Shown in pieces: positions 1 through 11,186 of a stretch of DNA of 64,000 nucleotides; the stretch's first letter is position 1, and each line of letters opens with the position of its first letter. The position numbers were made by a program, and so were the translations under genes. The stretch is taken from contig NZ_FOWX01000009.1 of assembly GCF_900115555.1 (NCBI RefSeq), forward strand, positions 114,848 through 178,847, given 5' to 3'. A model generated the notes under the pieces. The model was not told where the DNA came from. It searched no databases and worked only from the letters and a program-made list of their open reading frames with translations. The DNA comes from Pseudomonas borbori (GTDB lineage: Bacteria; Pseudomonadota; Gammaproteobacteria; Pseudomonadales; Pseudomonadaceae).

Positions 1-742
1 TGTCCTGATCGTCGATGATGAACCCCTGGCCCGTGAGCGCCTCAGCCGCATGGTCGGCGAACTCGATGGCTACCGTGTCCTCGAGCCGTCCGCGAGCAAT
101 GGCGAGGAGGCCCTGACCCTGATCGACAGCCTGAAACCGGATGTCGTGTTGCTGGATATCCGCATGCCGGGCCTGGATGGTCTGCAGGTCGCCGCCAAAC
201 TCTGCGAACGCGAAGCGCCGCCAGCGGTGATCTTCTGTACGGCCCATGACGAATTCGCCCTGGAGGCGTTCAAGGTCAGTGCGGTGGGCTATCTGGTCAA
301 GCCAGTGCGCGCCGAACACCTCAGCGAGGCGCTGAAAAAGGCCGAGCGACCCAACCGGGTGCAGCTCGCCGCCCTGACGCGTCCGGCGGCGGAAAGCGGG
401 GTCGGTCCGCGCAGCCACATCAGTGCGCGCACGCGCAAAGGCATCGAGCTGATTCCGCTCGATCAGGTGATCTTCTTCATCGCCGACCATAAATACGTGA
501 CCCTGCGCCATGCTGGCGGCGAAGTGCTGCTGGACGAGCCGCTGAAGGCGCTGGAAGACGAGTTCGGCGACCGTTTCGTGCGTATCCACCGCAACGCCCT
601 GGTCGCCCGCGAACGCATTGAGCGCTTGCAGCGCACCCCGCTCGGGCACTTCCAGCTATTCCTCAAGGGCCTCAACGGCGATGCCCTGATCGTCAGCCGC
701 CGGCATGTGGCCGGGGTGCGCAAGTTGATGCATAACCTTTAG
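1..742 (+). CDS. algR: AlgR response regulator (5' truncated)
   Basis: LytTR-family response regulator that controls alginate, type IV pilus and other virulence genes in Pseudomonas. The window begins inside the gene: the reading frame is open from base 2 and the first visible residues (VLIVDDEP) are the usual start of the receiver domain, so only about two codons are missing. The receiver has the acidic pair DD, the phospho-acceptor Asp in LLDIRMPG and the conserved KPV. A LytTR DNA-binding domain fills the C-terminal ~110 residues (SHISARTRKG to the end). The usual partner sensor gene would lie upstream, outside the window. An ATG at base 50 is internal and not the true start. Confidence 0.95.
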   Translation, partial: VLIVDDEPLARERLSRMVGELDGYRVLEPSASNGEEALTLIDSLKPDVVLLDIRMPGLDGLQVAAKLCEREAPPAVIFCTAHDEFALEAFKVSAVGYLVKPVRAEHLSEALKKAERPNRVQLAALTRPAAESGVGPRSHISARTRKGIELIPLDQVIFFIADHKYVTLRHAGGEVLLDEPLKALEDEFGDRFVRIHRNALVARERIERLQRTPLGHFQLFLKGLNGDALIVSRRHVAGVRKLMHNL

Positions 743-844
743 CCGCGCGCGCAAGCCTGTGCTGATTTGCCCCGGCCTCTGGGGTGAGGCTTGAGGCGGG
801 TCAGCCTGTTATCATCCCTGGCAGTTCGTTTTCTGGAATTGCCC

Positions 845-1783
845 ATGATCCGCGAAATCCGTATTGCCACCCGTAAAAGCGCCCTGGCCCTGTGGCAGGC
901 CGAACACGTCAAGGCCCGCTTGGAGCAGGCTCATCCGGGTCTGGCCGTCAGCCTGGTGCCGATGGTCAGCCGCGGCGACAAGCTGCTCGATGCGCCGCTG
1001 GCGAAAATCGGCGGCAAGGGCTTGTTCGTCAAGGAGCTGGAAACCGCCTTGCTCGAGAACGAGGCCGACATCGCCGTGCACTCGATGAAGGATGTGCCCA
1101 TGGACTTCCCCGAAGGCCTGGGCCTGTACTGCATCTGCGAACGCGAGGATCCGCGCGACGCCTTCGTTTCCAACACTTTCGACAACCTGGATGCACTGCC
1201 CGCCGGCAGCGTGGTCGGCACCTCCAGTTTGCGCCGCCAGGCGCAGTTGCTGGCCCGCCGCCCCGACCTGAAAATCCAGTTCCTGCGCGGCAACGTCAAT
1301 ACCCGCCTGGCCAAGCTGGATGCGGGCGAGTACGACGCCATCATCCTCGCGGCCGCCGGCCTGATTCGCCTGGGCTTTGCCGCGCGTATCCGCTCCTCCA
1401 TCAGTGTCGATGACAGCCTGCCGGCGGGCGGGCAGGGTGCGGTCGGTATCGAATGCCGCAGCGCCGATGCGCAGATCCATGACTTGCTGGCAGCGTTGAA
1501 CCATCACCAGACCGCCTTGCGCGTCAGCGCCGAACGGGCGCTGAACAAGCGGCTCAATGGCGGCTGTCAGGTGCCGATCGCCTGCTATGCGCTGCTCGAA
1601 GGCGAGCAATTGTGGTTGCGTGGCCTGGTTGGCCAGCCCGATGGTGGTTTGCTGCTGCGCGCGGAGGGTCGTGCTCCGGCGGCGCAGGCCGAGCAACTCG
1701 GCGTGCAGGTCGCCGAGGCGCTGCTGGCCCAGGGCGCAGCGGATATCCTGCAAGCCGTCTACGGTGAGGCCGATCCCGAGTGA
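845..1783 (+). CDS. hemC: Hydroxymethylbilane synthase (porphobilinogen deaminase)
   Basis: Cytosolic enzyme that polymerises four porphobilinogens into hydroxymethylbilane in heme/siroheme synthesis. The protein is 312 aa, normal for the family. It begins with the typical [14 protein letters not shown] segment, has the substrate-binding GTSSLRRQ and [10 protein letters not shown] motifs, and carries Cys241 in GGCQVP for the dipyrromethane cofactor. The ATG at 845 is chosen over an in-frame upstream codon at 791 because homology starts here. Its stop overlaps the hemD start, so it is the first gene of a hemC-hemD-hemX-hemY operon. Confidence 0.97.
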   Translation: MIREIRIATRKSALALWQAEHVKARLEQAHPGLAVSLVPMVSRGDKLLDAPLAKIGGKGLFVKELETALLENEADIAVHSMKDVPMDFPEGLGLYCICEREDPRDAFVSNTFDNLDALPAGSVVGTSSLRRQAQLLARRPDLKIQFLRGNVNTRLAKLDAGEYDAIILAAAGLIRLGFAARIRSSISVDDSLPAGGQGAVGIECRSADAQIHDLLAALNHHQTALRVSAERALNKRLNGGCQVPIACYALLEGEQLWLRGLVGQPDGGLLLRAEGRAPAAQAEQLGVQVAEALLAQGAADILQAVYGEADPE

Positions 1784-2553
1784 GCGACTGGCGCCTGCTG
1801 CTGACCCGCCCGGCCGAGGAGTGTGCGGCCCTGGCCGCGACCCTGGCCGAGCAGGGGATCTACGGCAGCAGTCTGCCATTGCTGGCGATCGAGGCCCTGG
1901 CCGAGACGCCGGAGCAGCGCGCAACCATTCTCGAGCTTGATCGCTACTGCGCGGTGATCGCGGTGAGCAAACCGGCCGCGCGGCTGGGCCTGGACTTGCT
2001 CGAGCGCTATTGGCCGCAGCCGCCGGCCGTGCCGCTCTGGTTCAGTGTCGGCGCGGCCACCGCCGAGATCCTCGGCGACTATGGCCTGCCCGTGCATTAT
2101 CCCGCGCAGGGTGACGACAGCGAGGCCTTGCTGGCGCTGCCGCAACTGCGGCAAGTGCTGGCGGCGGCGTGCCCGCCGCGGGTGCTGATTCTGCGTGGCG
2201 AGGGTGGCCGCGAACTCCTCGCCGAGCGCTTGCGCGACCAGGGCGTGGAAGTCGACTATCTGTCGCTGTACCGCCGGCTGTTGCCGCACTACCCGCCAGC
2301 GGCACTTGTCGAGCGGGTGCAGGCGGAACGCCTGAATGGCCTGGTGGTCAGCAGTGGCCAGGGTTTCAGCCATCTGCTCGAGCTGGCCGGCGAGCACTGG
2401 CCGTCGCTGGCTCGGCTACCCTTGTTCGTACCCAGCCCGCGTGTGGCTGAACAGGCGCGGGCTGCTGGCGCCAAAAATATTGTGGATTGCCGCGGTGCGA
2501 GTGCCGCGGCGTTGCTGGCGGCGTTGCAGGCGCAACCTGCCCCCGACCTCTGA
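1780..2553 (+). CDS. hemD: Uroporphyrinogen-III synthase
   Basis: Closes and isomerises hydroxymethylbilane to uroporphyrinogen III. It is 257 aa and starts at a GTG that overlaps the hemC stop (GTGA), so translational coupling is likely. The family is poorly conserved; recognisable here are the N-terminal LLLTRP motif, a central SVGAATAE segment and the C-terminal VVSSGQGF and [10 protein letters not shown] segments. Position directly after hemC supports the call. Confidence 0.93.
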   Translation: MSDWRLLLTRPAEECAALAATLAEQGIYGSSLPLLAIEALAETPEQRATILELDRYCAVIAVSKPAARLGLDLLERYWPQPPAVPLWFSVGAATAEILGDYGLPVHYPAQGDDSEALLALPQLRQVLAAACPPRVLILRGEGGRELLAERLRDQGVEVDYLSLYRRLLPHYPPAALVERVQAERLNGLVVSSGQGFSHLLELAGEHWPSLARLPLFVPSPRVAEQARAAGAKNIVDCRGASAAALLAALQAQPAPDL

Positions 2554-2569
2554 TGCAAAGGATGGATAC

Positions 2570-3718
2570 GTGAGCGAAGCGACTACCCCGAAAGAACAAC
2601 AGCCGCCGGTAGCGGAGGCGCCTCCTGCCGCCGCGTCCGCCCCCGTGGCCAAGCCGGCGTCGCGTGGCAATCGCCTGGTCGTGCTGGCCCTGTTACTGGG
2701 CGCTGCAGGCGTGGCGGCAGCGGGCTGGGGCCTGTGGCAGTTGCGCAGTCTGGAGCTGCGCGACCAGCAGCAGCTCAGTCAACTGGAGGCGGCGCGCAGT
2801 CAAACTGAAGCCTTGGCCCAGCGTACCCAGGGACTGGATGCCCGCCTGCAGCAATTGCCCGGCGCCGATGAGCTGGACGCTCGCCGCCGCCTGGTCGCGC
2901 AGTTGCAGGGCGATCAGCAGTTGCTCAACCAGCGTCTGGAAACTGTCCTCGGCGCCAGTCGTCAGGATTGGCGCCTGGCCGAGGCCGAGCATCTGTTGCG
3001 TCTGGCCAGCCTGCGCCTGTCGGCCCTGCAGGACATCAACAGCGCCACTGCCCTGGTGCAGGGCGCCGACGAGATTCTTCGCGGGCAGGATGATCCCGCC
3101 GCTTTCGCCGCGCGTGAGCAACTGGCCAAGAGCCTCGAGGCGTTGCGCGCTACCGTCAATCCCGATCGCACCGGGCTGTTCCTGCAGTTGGCGGCATTGC
3201 GTGAGCAGGTGGCGCAGTTGCATGCGCTGAATCCGGCCTTCGTCGGTTCCGGTGGGGTGCTCAGTGACCTGGCCGCCGAGGGTGATGGCAGCAGTTGGTG
3301 GGCCGAGTGGCTCGAGATCCTGTCACAGTATTTCCGTATCGACTTCAGTGCCGACGAGAATATTCGCCCGTTGCTCGCCGGGCAGAGCCTGACCCAGGTG
3401 CGCCTGGCCCTCAGTCTGGCCCTGGAGCAGGCGCAGTGGGCGGCGCTGCACGGCCAGACCCCGGTCTATCGGCAGTCGCTGGTGCAGGCGCGCGAGGTAC
3501 TGGATGCACATTTCGACCTGGACAACCCCAATAGCCGTGCCTTGCGTGCGCGCATCGGGGAGTTGCTCGAGCAGCCGATCGAGGTGGCCGCACCGGATCT
3601 GAGTGGTTCGCTCAACGCGGTGCAGGCCTATATCCAGCGCAAGCAGTCGGCCCGCCAGCAGGTCGAGCGTGACCCGGCGGCAGACGCCCTGCCGAGTGTG
3701 GAGGAGGCTCGCCCATGA
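2570..3718 (+). CDS. hemX: HemX-type membrane protein
   Basis: 382-aa protein of the proteobacterial HemX (formerly uroporphyrin-III C-methyltransferase-like) family; its exact role in heme synthesis is unsettled. The N-terminal ~30 residues are Pro/Ala-rich, then one membrane segment lies near residues 33-52 (LVVLALLLGAAGVAAAGWGL). A long Gln/Leu-rich coiled coil follows, and the rest should be periplasmic. The GTG at 2570 is chosen because AAAGGA lies 7 nt upstream (2557-2562) and the family motif MSEATTP starts here; the frame is open further upstream but only antisense-like sequence precedes it. Its stop overlaps the hemY start. Confidence 0.9.
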   Translation: MSEATTPKEQQPPVAEAPPAAASAPVAKPASRGNRLVVLALLLGAAGVAAAGWGLWQLRSLELRDQQQLSQLEAARSQTEALAQRTQGLDARLQQLPGADELDARRRLVAQLQGDQQLLNQRLETVLGASRQDWRLAEAEHLLRLASLRLSALQDINSATALVQGADEILRGQDDPAAFAAREQLAKSLEALRATVNPDRTGLFLQLAALREQVAQLHALNPAFVGSGGVLSDLAAEGDGSSWWAEWLEILSQYFRIDFSADENIRPLLAGQSLTQVRLALSLALEQAQWAALHGQTPVYRQSLVQAREVLDAHFDLDNPNSRALRARIGELLEQPIEVAAPDLSGSLNAVQAYIQRKQSARQQVERDPAADALPSVEEARP

Positions 3719-4965
3719 AGCGCGTCTATCTGCTGCTCGTCGTATTGGCGGTCGCCGCGGGGCTGGCGTTGCTCGCCCTGGCGGTAGCCGAGCACAAGGG
3801 CTACGTGTTGTTCGCCTACCAGGGCTTTCGCTACGAATCGAGCTTGTGGGCTTTCCTGGCGTTGCTCGCGGTGGTCTGGCTGGCGTTCTATCTGCTGCGG
3901 CTGTTGCTGCGCCTGCTCGTTACCTCGGGAGGACTGGTCAATCCCTGGTCGCGTCTGCATGGTCGTCGGCGCGTGCGCCTGGCCCGCGAGCAGGGCTTTC
4001 TCGATCTGGCTGAAGGTCGCTGGGCGCATGCCTTGCGTCATTTGCGCCGAGCCGCCGAAGGCGAGGAGCAACCCTTGGCCTATTACCTGGGGGCCGCTCG
4101 CGCTGCGCAGCAACTGGGGCAGGAGCAAGACAGCGAGCAGTTGCTGGAGCAGGCGCTCACGCGCCAGCCGCAAGCCGAGCTGGCCATCGCCCTGACCCAT
4201 GCCGAGTTGCAAGTGGCGCGGGGGCAGACCGAGGCGGCGCTGGAGACCTTGCAGGCGATGAACGAGCGTCATCCCCACCACGCACTGGTATTGCGTCAGT
4301 TACAGCAGCTGTATGTGCAACGCGGCGATTGGTCGGCGCTGCTCGGCTTGTTGCCGGAATTGCGCAAGAGCAAGGTGCTCGCCGATGCCCAGTTGGCCGA
4401 GCTGGAGCGGCAGGCCTGGTGTGGCCGGCTGGCGGATGCCAGTCGGGCTGACGAAGACGGCGGGCAGGATGCGTTGGCGGCGCTGGCGCAAGCCTGGCAA
4501 CAGCTGTCGGCGGCGCACCGTCAGGAGCCGGAGCTGTTGGCGGTCTATGCCGAGCGCTTACGTGTGCTGGGTGCGGAGCCCGAAGCCGAAGAATTACTGC
4601 ATGCGGCGCTCAAGCGCAGCTATGACAGCCGCCTGGTACGCCTCTATGGCTTGCTGCGTGGGCGCGACCCCGCGCGCCAGTTGCAAGCGGCCGAGGGTTG
4701 GCTGAAGCAGCACCCGAGTGATCCGGGCCTGTTGCTGACGCTGGGGCGGCTGTGTTTGCAGTGCCAGCTGTGGGGCAAGGCCAAGGAATATTTCGAGACT
4801 AGCCTGGTGTTTCAGCGCCATCCGGAAACCTGTGCGGAATTGGCGCGTCTGCTGGCTCGGTTGGGCGAGACCGAGCAGAGCAATCGTTTGTTTCAGGAAG
4901 GGTTGGGGCTACTCGATCAGCGTTTGAACAACCTGCCTTTGCCTGCTCCAGGCATCAGCCGATAG
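3715..4965 (+). CDS. hemY: HemY-type TPR membrane protein
   Basis: 416-aa inner-membrane protein of the HemY family, co-located with heme genes in gammaproteobacteria. Two N-terminal membrane segments (about residues 5-24 and 40-63) precede a basic GRRRVRLAREQG stretch and tetratricopeptide-like helices that occupy the remainder. The start ATG overlaps the hemX stop by 4 nt (ATGA), which fixes it. This is distinct from the protoporphyrinogen oxidase also called HemY in Bacillus. Confidence 0.92.
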   Translation: MKRVYLLLVVLAVAAGLALLALAVAEHKGYVLFAYQGFRYESSLWAFLALLAVVWLAFYLLRLLLRLLVTSGGLVNPWSRLHGRRRVRLAREQGFLDLAEGRWAHALRHLRRAAEGEEQPLAYYLGAARAAQQLGQEQDSEQLLEQALTRQPQAELAIALTHAELQVARGQTEAALETLQAMNERHPHHALVLRQLQQLYVQRGDWSALLGLLPELRKSKVLADAQLAELERQAWCGRLADASRADEDGGQDALAALAQAWQQLSAAHRQEPELLAVYAERLRVLGAEPEAEELLHAALKRSYDSRLVRLYGLLRGRDPARQLQAAEGWLKQHPSDPGLLLTLGRLCLQCQLWGKAKEYFETSLVFQRHPETCAELARLLARLGETEQSNRLFQEGLGLLDQRLNNLPLPAPGISR

Positions 4966-5377
4966 GCGGATGCCTGCATGGTGCTGCAGGCGGTTTCCCT
5001 GAGCTTGCCGGGCGGCAGGTGGCGCTGTGCGGCCGAAATTGTGTCGATCCGTTTGATGTCGATCATGGGATGGGGCTGATTGATCAACCCATGCTGTGCA
5101 AGTTGGTCTGCATATGTTGTAGTGCAGGCACGCGTCGAGTGGCGTCTGGTTGAGTTTCTGCAAGCCAGACGCTGTGCGGGTCGCTGATTAAACGCTCGTA
5201 TGAAGTTTTCTCGACCGAGCGCCTTGAAGGCGCAGGTTCGCGGGCATAATCTGGCTCGCAAGCGCCGCCGGAAAGTTGCCGTTTCGTAGGTTTTTTTCTG
5301 GACCATGTGCCGATTGACAAAAAACCGTCTCGGATCGGACGTATAACAGAAATACCGATAAGGGAAGTGAGGCCATC
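4966..5377. other. Intergenic gap between hemY and algQ
   Basis: 412 bases with no credible gene. Open frames on the minus strand here lack any recognisable protein motif. PAO1, as I recall it, has a DsbB-type gene (dsbH) in this position; no DsbB-like CxxC membrane frame is visible. The 3' end should hold the algQ promoter: a perfect TTGACA at 5314-5319 and a TATAAC at 5342-5347 are seen, but the 22-nt spacing is too long to call them one promoter. A GGGAAGTGAGG ribosome-binding region precedes the algQ ATG. Confidence 0.6.
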
Positions 5378-5860
5378 ATGCTCGATAGTTGTCAGAACGC
5401 CCAGGAACGTTGGGGTGGTGTTCACCTGCTGATCGACCGCTGGTTGCAGGAGCGTCAGGATCTGGTGGGGGCCTATACGGCCATCAGTAGCTCACCTCAG
5501 GCACCGATTACCAATGCGCAAGCCTTGCAGAGGTTCTGCGAAATTCTGGTCGACTACGTATCCGCCGGGCATTTCGAGGTCTATGAACAGTTGACCAATG
5601 AAGCCAAGGCTTTTGGCGATCAGCGCGGTCTCGACTTGGCCACGCAGATCTATCCGCGCATCGAAGTGATCACCGAGGTTGCGCTGGCGTTCAACGATCG
5701 CTGCGATAACGGCGATTGTCGCGACAGCGTGTCCCTGGGTGAAGAGCTCCAGCGTCTGGGGCAACTGCTGCATGAGCGTTTCGAGCTGGAAGACTGCTTG
5801 ATCGAAGTGCTGCACAACGCGCATCAGCAGCAGGTACAGGCTCCGGTTTCGGTGCTCTAG
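5378..5860 (+). CDS. algQ: Rsd/AlgQ anti-sigma-70 factor
   Basis: 160-aa member of the Rsd/AlgQ family (also AlgR2, Pfr), which binds the housekeeping sigma factor RpoD and so shifts RNA polymerase to alternative sigmas; in P. aeruginosa it affects alginate and siderophore genes. The N-terminal [18 protein letters not shown] segment, the [11 protein letters not shown] helix and the C-terminal [14 protein letters not shown] helix are characteristic, and the length is normal. It sits alone between hemY and algP, on the same strand. Confidence 0.93.
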   Translation: MLDSCQNAQERWGGVHLLIDRWLQERQDLVGAYTAISSSPQAPITNAQALQRFCEILVDYVSAGHFEVYEQLTNEAKAFGDQRGLDLATQIYPRIEVITEVALAFNDRCDNGDCRDSVSLGEELQRLGQLLHERFELEDCLIEVLHNAHQQQVQAPVSVL

Positions 5861-6081
5861 CCGGCGGTTTTAATGGTCCTGCCCGGGTTCGCTCTTGTGC
5901 AGGGACTCAGCCTCCCAGGGGGGGCTGAAGCCGGCCGGCGTTCAGCCCAGGCATCGCCCATCGACAGATGAGGGCTAGACCGGCTTGTGCGACCCATTCC
6001 CTCGATCTCAATGCAGTCGCTAGCGACTGGCGAGTCAGGCGTCTAGTATGACTCGCATCTACATCCGCCTGGAGGCGCGCC

Positions 6082-6999
6082 ATGTCGGCCACAAAGAATA
6101 CCAAGAAGAAATCGGTCAGTACCCCGCTGCACTTGCTCCATCAACTCTCCGGCAGCTTGCTCGAGCATCTTGAGGATGCCTGTTCGCGAGCGCTGATCGA
6201 TGCTGAAAAGCTGCTCGGCAAGTTGGAGAAGCAGCGCGGCAAGGCCCAGGAAAAACTGCATAACGCCCGCGTCAAATTGCAGGATGCCGCGGTGGCGGGC
6301 AAAACCAAGGCGCAGGCCAAAGCCAAGGATGCGGTGGCCGAACTGGAAGAGTTGCTCGATACCCTCAAGGGCCGGCAGAGCGAGACCCGCGACTATATCG
6401 TCGGGCTCAAGCGCGATGCCCAGGAAAGCCTGAAGCTCGCCCAGGGTGTGGGCAAGGTCAAGGAGGCCGCCAGCAAGGCGCTGGGCCGCCGTGAAGCCAA
6501 GCCCGCCGTCGCCAAGCCTGTCGCGGCCAAAGCTCCGGCAGCCAAGGCCGCGGCCAAACCGGCGGCGAGCAAGGCGCCCACCAAGGTCACCAGCCCATCT
6601 GCCGCCAAGCCCGCGGCCAAGCCCGCGGCTAAGCCTGCAGCAAAACCTGCGGTCAAGGCCGCTGCCAAGCCGGCAGCCAGTAAAGCTGCCGCCAAGCCGG
6701 CCAACAAGGCACCGCTCAAGCCTGCTGTCAAACCAGCCGCCACTACTGCGGTAGCCGCCAAGCCGGTTGCCAGGGCAGCCGCCAAGCCGGCGGCGAAGAG
6801 CAGTGGCAAGCCTGCGCTAGCCAAGCCAGCGCCTGCCAAGGCGCCTGTAGCGGCCAAAGCGGCGAGCAAGCCAGCGGCGAAACCTGCGGCTAAAGCTGCC
6901 GCCAAACTCGCGGCGCCAACCGCGGTTGCCAGCTCGCCGGCCGTGCCTGTCGCGGCCACTGCCGTACCAGCAGGCGGCACCCCGCCGACAGCGTCCTAA
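6082..6999 (+). CDS. algP: AlgP histone-H1-like protein with KPAA repeats
   Basis: 305-aa DNA-associated regulator (AlgP/AlgR3) implicated in alginate expression. Residues ~1-135 form an amphipathic, coiled-coil-like head (THKK-rich start, then LLHQLSGSLLEHLEDAC and alternating Lys/Glu helices). From about residue 138 on, the protein is low complexity: tandem variants of K-P-A-A/A-A-K-P (bases ~6496-6910), resembling eukaryotic histone H1 tails. The last ~25 residues are Ala/Pro/Val/Thr-rich. Remembered PAO1 AlgP is longer (352 aa), so repeat number differs. The 3' end overlaps the convergent gene on the other strand by 4 bases. Confidence 0.93.
   Translation: MSATKNTKKKSVSTPLHLLHQLSGSLLEHLEDACSRALIDAEKLLGKLEKQRGKAQEKLHNARVKLQDAAVAGKTKAQAKAKDAVAELEELLDTLKGRQSETRDYIVGLKRDAQESLKLAQGVGKVKEAASKALGRREAKPAVAKPVAAKAPAAKAAAKPAASKAPTKVTSPSAAKPAAKPAAKPAAKPAVKAAAKPAASKAAAKPANKAPLKPAVKPAATTAVAAKPVARAAAKPAAKSSGKPALAKPAPAKAPVAAKAASKPAAKPAAKAAAKLAAPTAVASSPAVPVAATAVPAGGTPPTAS
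6496..6910 (+). repeat. Degenerate KPAA-coding tandem repeat in algP
   Basis: About 415 bases built from 12-base units of the type AAGCCGGCGGCC/GCCAAGCCTGCG, each coding K-P-A-A in one register. Units differ at synonymous positions and several carry Val, Ser or Thr substitutions, so the array is old enough to have drifted but still prone to slippage and recombination in whole-codon multiples. Confidence 0.85.
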
Positions 7000-7460
7000 A
7001 CCTGTCGGGCTGCGGCGTGCAGTAGATGCAGTGCGTCGCGGTCGGCTGCCGTGTTTACGCTGGCCAGCCTGTGCAGCCAGCCGTGCACGTCCTCGCTCGC
7101 AGCGTCTGGCCAGGCGTGGCAGCATGACGCCAGACGTTGCAACTGTTCGCGTTCGGCTTGCAGTTCAAGCTGTTTGATCTGCTCGCGCAGCGCCGCCAGG
7201 GCGCTGTCGTGGTGAGCGGCTGCGCGCCATCGTTGGCGAACGTGCCTGAGGGGGCTGACCACCTCGCGCTGCCAGGGCTGCGCTAGGGCGCGCAGGCAGT
7301 CGGCTCGGACGGCGCTGCAGGCCACGCCGCGACGGCCGAGCCAGGCAGCGCAGAGCAGCAGGCAGATATCGTTACCCCGGGCCTGCAGGTGCAGGCAGGC
7401 GGTCTCGACGCCGGGGCGGCGATAGAGGTCTTCGGCGAAACGCCACAGGTCAGGATGCAT
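6996..7460 (-). CDS. TIGR02444 (DUF2390) family protein
   Basis: 154-aa protein matching the TIGR02444/DUF2390 family of proteobacterial hypotheticals. The typical N-terminus is visible: LWRFAEDLYRRPGVE..CLHLQARGNDICLLLCAAWLGRRG (quoted in parts), followed by a Leu/Gln/Glu-rich helical tail. No catalytic motif is evident and I do not know its function. It is convergent with algP (4-base overlap) and divergent from the ABC-F gene, about 50 bases apart. Confidence 0.8.
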   Translation of the reverse strand: MHPDLWRFAEDLYRRPGVETACLHLQARGNDICLLLCAAWLGRRGVACSAVRADCLRALAQPWQREVVSPLRHVRQRWRAAAHHDSALAALREQIKQLELQAEREQLQRLASCCHAWPDAASEDVHGWLHRLASVNTAADRDALHLLHAAARQV

Positions 7461-7510
7461 GGTGCTTTCCGGGTGTGCGGCGGGCGACTCTGGTAGACTC
7501 CGCCGCCATT

Positions 7511-9417
<1,907 letters not shown>

Positions 9418-9421
<4 letters not shown>

Positions 9422-9675
9422 GCGAGCCCGCTCGGGCCGTGCCGATTGTACTGCCGGTGTGGGTGCGCCGATCTGCGGATCGGCGATTGCGTCGAGGTGA
9501 TCGAGAGTGCCGCCAAGCCCGATGTCGGCGGCCGGGGCCCGGAGATCAGCCTGTTCTACACCATCCCGGGTGCGCCGGGCACCGGGGTACAGGGCCCAGC
9601 AGCCCGTTCTTTCAGAAAGCCGTGCGCCGTTGGCGCAATGGCGAACGTCCCTCCACCCGCAAGCTCGAGATTTAA
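9418..9675 (+). pseudogene. Probable frameshifted gene remnant
   Basis: Between the ABC-F stop and terC lies coding-like sequence split over two frames. In one frame (from about 9467) it reads RIGDCVEVIES then PDVGGRGPEISLFYTIPGAPG; the sister frame begins at a TTG overlapping the ABC-F stop (SEPARAVPIVLPVW) and resumes near 9605 as FFQKAVRRWRNGERPSTRKLEI with a stop at 9673-9675. The pieces read like one ~85-residue protein broken by two compensating indels, or the tail of a longer deleted gene. I do not recognise the family. It could also be chance open sequence in GC-rich DNA. Confidence 0.35.
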
Positions 9676-9680
9676 TCCCT

Positions 9681-10445
9681 ATGGAATGGCTGGCCAGCCC
9701 TGAACTCTGGGTCGCGTTTCTGACCCTGACCGCCCTGGAAATCGTCCTCGGCATCGACAACATCATCTTTATCTCGATCCTGGTCAGCCGCCTGCCCAAG
9801 GCCCAGCAACCCAAGGCGCGCTTCTTCGGCCTGGCCCTGGCCATGGGCACGCGGATCCTGCTGCTGCTGTCGATCAGCTGGGTGATGCGCCTGACCACCG
9901 ACCTGTTCCAGGTCTTCGGTGAAGGCTTTTCCGGACGCGACCTGATCCTGTTCTTCGGCGGCCTGTTCCTGCTGTTCAAGAGCACGGCGGAGATCTACCA
10001 CAGCCTGGAAGGCGAAGAGGAGGCGCAGGGTACGGGCGGCAAGGCCTATGGCTTCATGGGCATCATCGTGCAGATCGCCATCATCGACATCGTCTTCTCG
10101 CTGGATTCGGTGATCACCGCGGTCGGCCTGGTCGACAATGTGCCGGTGATGGTTGCGGCCATTGTCATCTCGGTGATCGTGATGATGCTCTCGGCTGGCA
10201 CCATCAGCGACTTTATCGACAAGCACCCGAGCCTGAAGATGCTCGCCCTGTCGTTCCTGATCGTGGTCGGCACCGTGTTGATCGCCGAAGCCTTCGACGT
10301 GCATGTGCCCAAGGGCTACGTCTACTTCGCCATGGCCTTCTCGCTGGCGGTGGAAGCGGTCAATATCCGCCTGCGCACGGCCCGCGCCCGGGCGCGCAAG
10401 GAAGAGCTGGAGTCGGTGCACCTGCGCAAGGGTTCGCCGGACTGA
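9681..10445 (+). CDS. TerC/YgdQ-family integral membrane protein
   Basis: 254-aa polytopic membrane protein of the TerC family, whose members are linked to metal (often Mn2+) export at the membrane. The diagnostic intramembrane acidic motifs are present: EIVLGIDNIIF near residue 17 and IDIVFSLDSVITA near residue 136. Seven or so hydrophobic segments are visible, with a cytoplasmic Gly/Glu-rich loop between. The ATG at 9681 starts with MEWLASPELW, normal for the family. The substrate cannot be told from sequence. Confidence 0.88.
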   Translation: MEWLASPELWVAFLTLTALEIVLGIDNIIFISILVSRLPKAQQPKARFFGLALAMGTRILLLLSISWVMRLTTDLFQVFGEGFSGRDLILFFGGLFLLFKSTAEIYHSLEGEEEAQGTGGKAYGFMGIIVQIAIIDIVFSLDSVITAVGLVDNVPVMVAAIVISVIVMMLSAGTISDFIDKHPSLKMLALSFLIVVGTVLIAEAFDVHVPKGYVYFAMAFSLAVEAVNIRLRTARARARKEELESVHLRKGSPD

Positions 10446-10540
10446 GTTAGCCGGCTGGGCGTGCAACGCAACAAGGGGTAGGCTAGAGCGCCTGCTTCTG
10501 TCCGCAGGCAGCCCTTCATCATTCTGTTCGAGGTATCGCC

Positions 10541-11170
10541 ATGGCACTGGAAACCTGGCTTGCGTTCTTCGCCGCCTGTTGGGTCATCAGCCTGTCGCCG
10601 GGAGCCGGGGCCATTGCCTCGATGTCCGCCGGGCTGCAATACGGCTTCTGCCGCGGCTACTGGAATGCCCTGGGTCTGCAGTTGGGCCTGGCCCTGCAGA
10701 TCGTCATAGTCGCCGCCGGGGTCGGGGCGATTCTCGCCGCATCGGAAGTGGCGTTCAGCCTGATCAAGTGGTTCGGCGTGGTCTATCTGGTGTACCTCGG
10801 CTATCGCCAGTGGCAGGCCTTGCCCAGCGCCATGACGGCGCCGGCCGAGCGTCCGATCGGTCGGCCGTTGACCCTGGTCCTGCGCGGCTTTCTGGTGAAT
10901 TTCAGCAACCCCAAGGCCATCGTTTTCATCCTGGCGGTGCTGCCGCAGTTTCTCGATCCGCAGGCGCCGTTGCTGGTGCAGCACCTGCTGATGGGCGTGA
11001 CCATGATCGGCGTCGACCTGGTCGTCATGGCCGGCTACACCGGGTTGGCGGCACGGGCGCTGCGCGCCTTGCGTGCGCCGCGTCAACAGCGGGTGATGAA
11101 CCGGACATTCGCCGTGCTGTTCGTCGGTGCCGCCGCGCTGTTGGCCACGGTACGCCGCGCACCGGCCTGA
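10541..11170 (+). CDS. LysE/RhtB-family exporter
   Basis: 209-aa inner-membrane protein of the LysE/RhtB amino-acid exporter superfamily. It has about six hydrophobic segments, an N-terminal ..SPGAGAI.SMSAGLQYG.. motif (family consensus PGPxxxxxxxxG), the VVYLVYLGYRQW segment and the FLVNFSNPKAIVF motif. The exported substrate (amino acid, homoserine or related) cannot be predicted. It is preceded by 95 bases without a terminator, so cotranscription with the TerC gene is possible. Confidence 0.88.
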   Translation: MALETWLAFFAACWVISLSPGAGAIASMSAGLQYGFCRGYWNALGLQLGLALQIVIVAAGVGAILAASEVAFSLIKWFGVVYLVYLGYRQWQALPSAMTAPAERPIGRPLTLVLRGFLVNFSNPKAIVFILAVLPQFLDPQAPLLVQHLLMGVTMIGVDLVVMAGYTGLAARALRALRAPRQQRVMNRTFAVLFVGAAALLATVRRAPA

Positions 11171-11186
11171 GCGGGAGTCGTTGGTC

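Noticed and set aside
5314..5347. TTGACA plus TATAAC as an algQ promoter
   Set aside because: Spacing of 22 bases is outside the functional range for sigma-70; the hexamers may belong to separate promoters.
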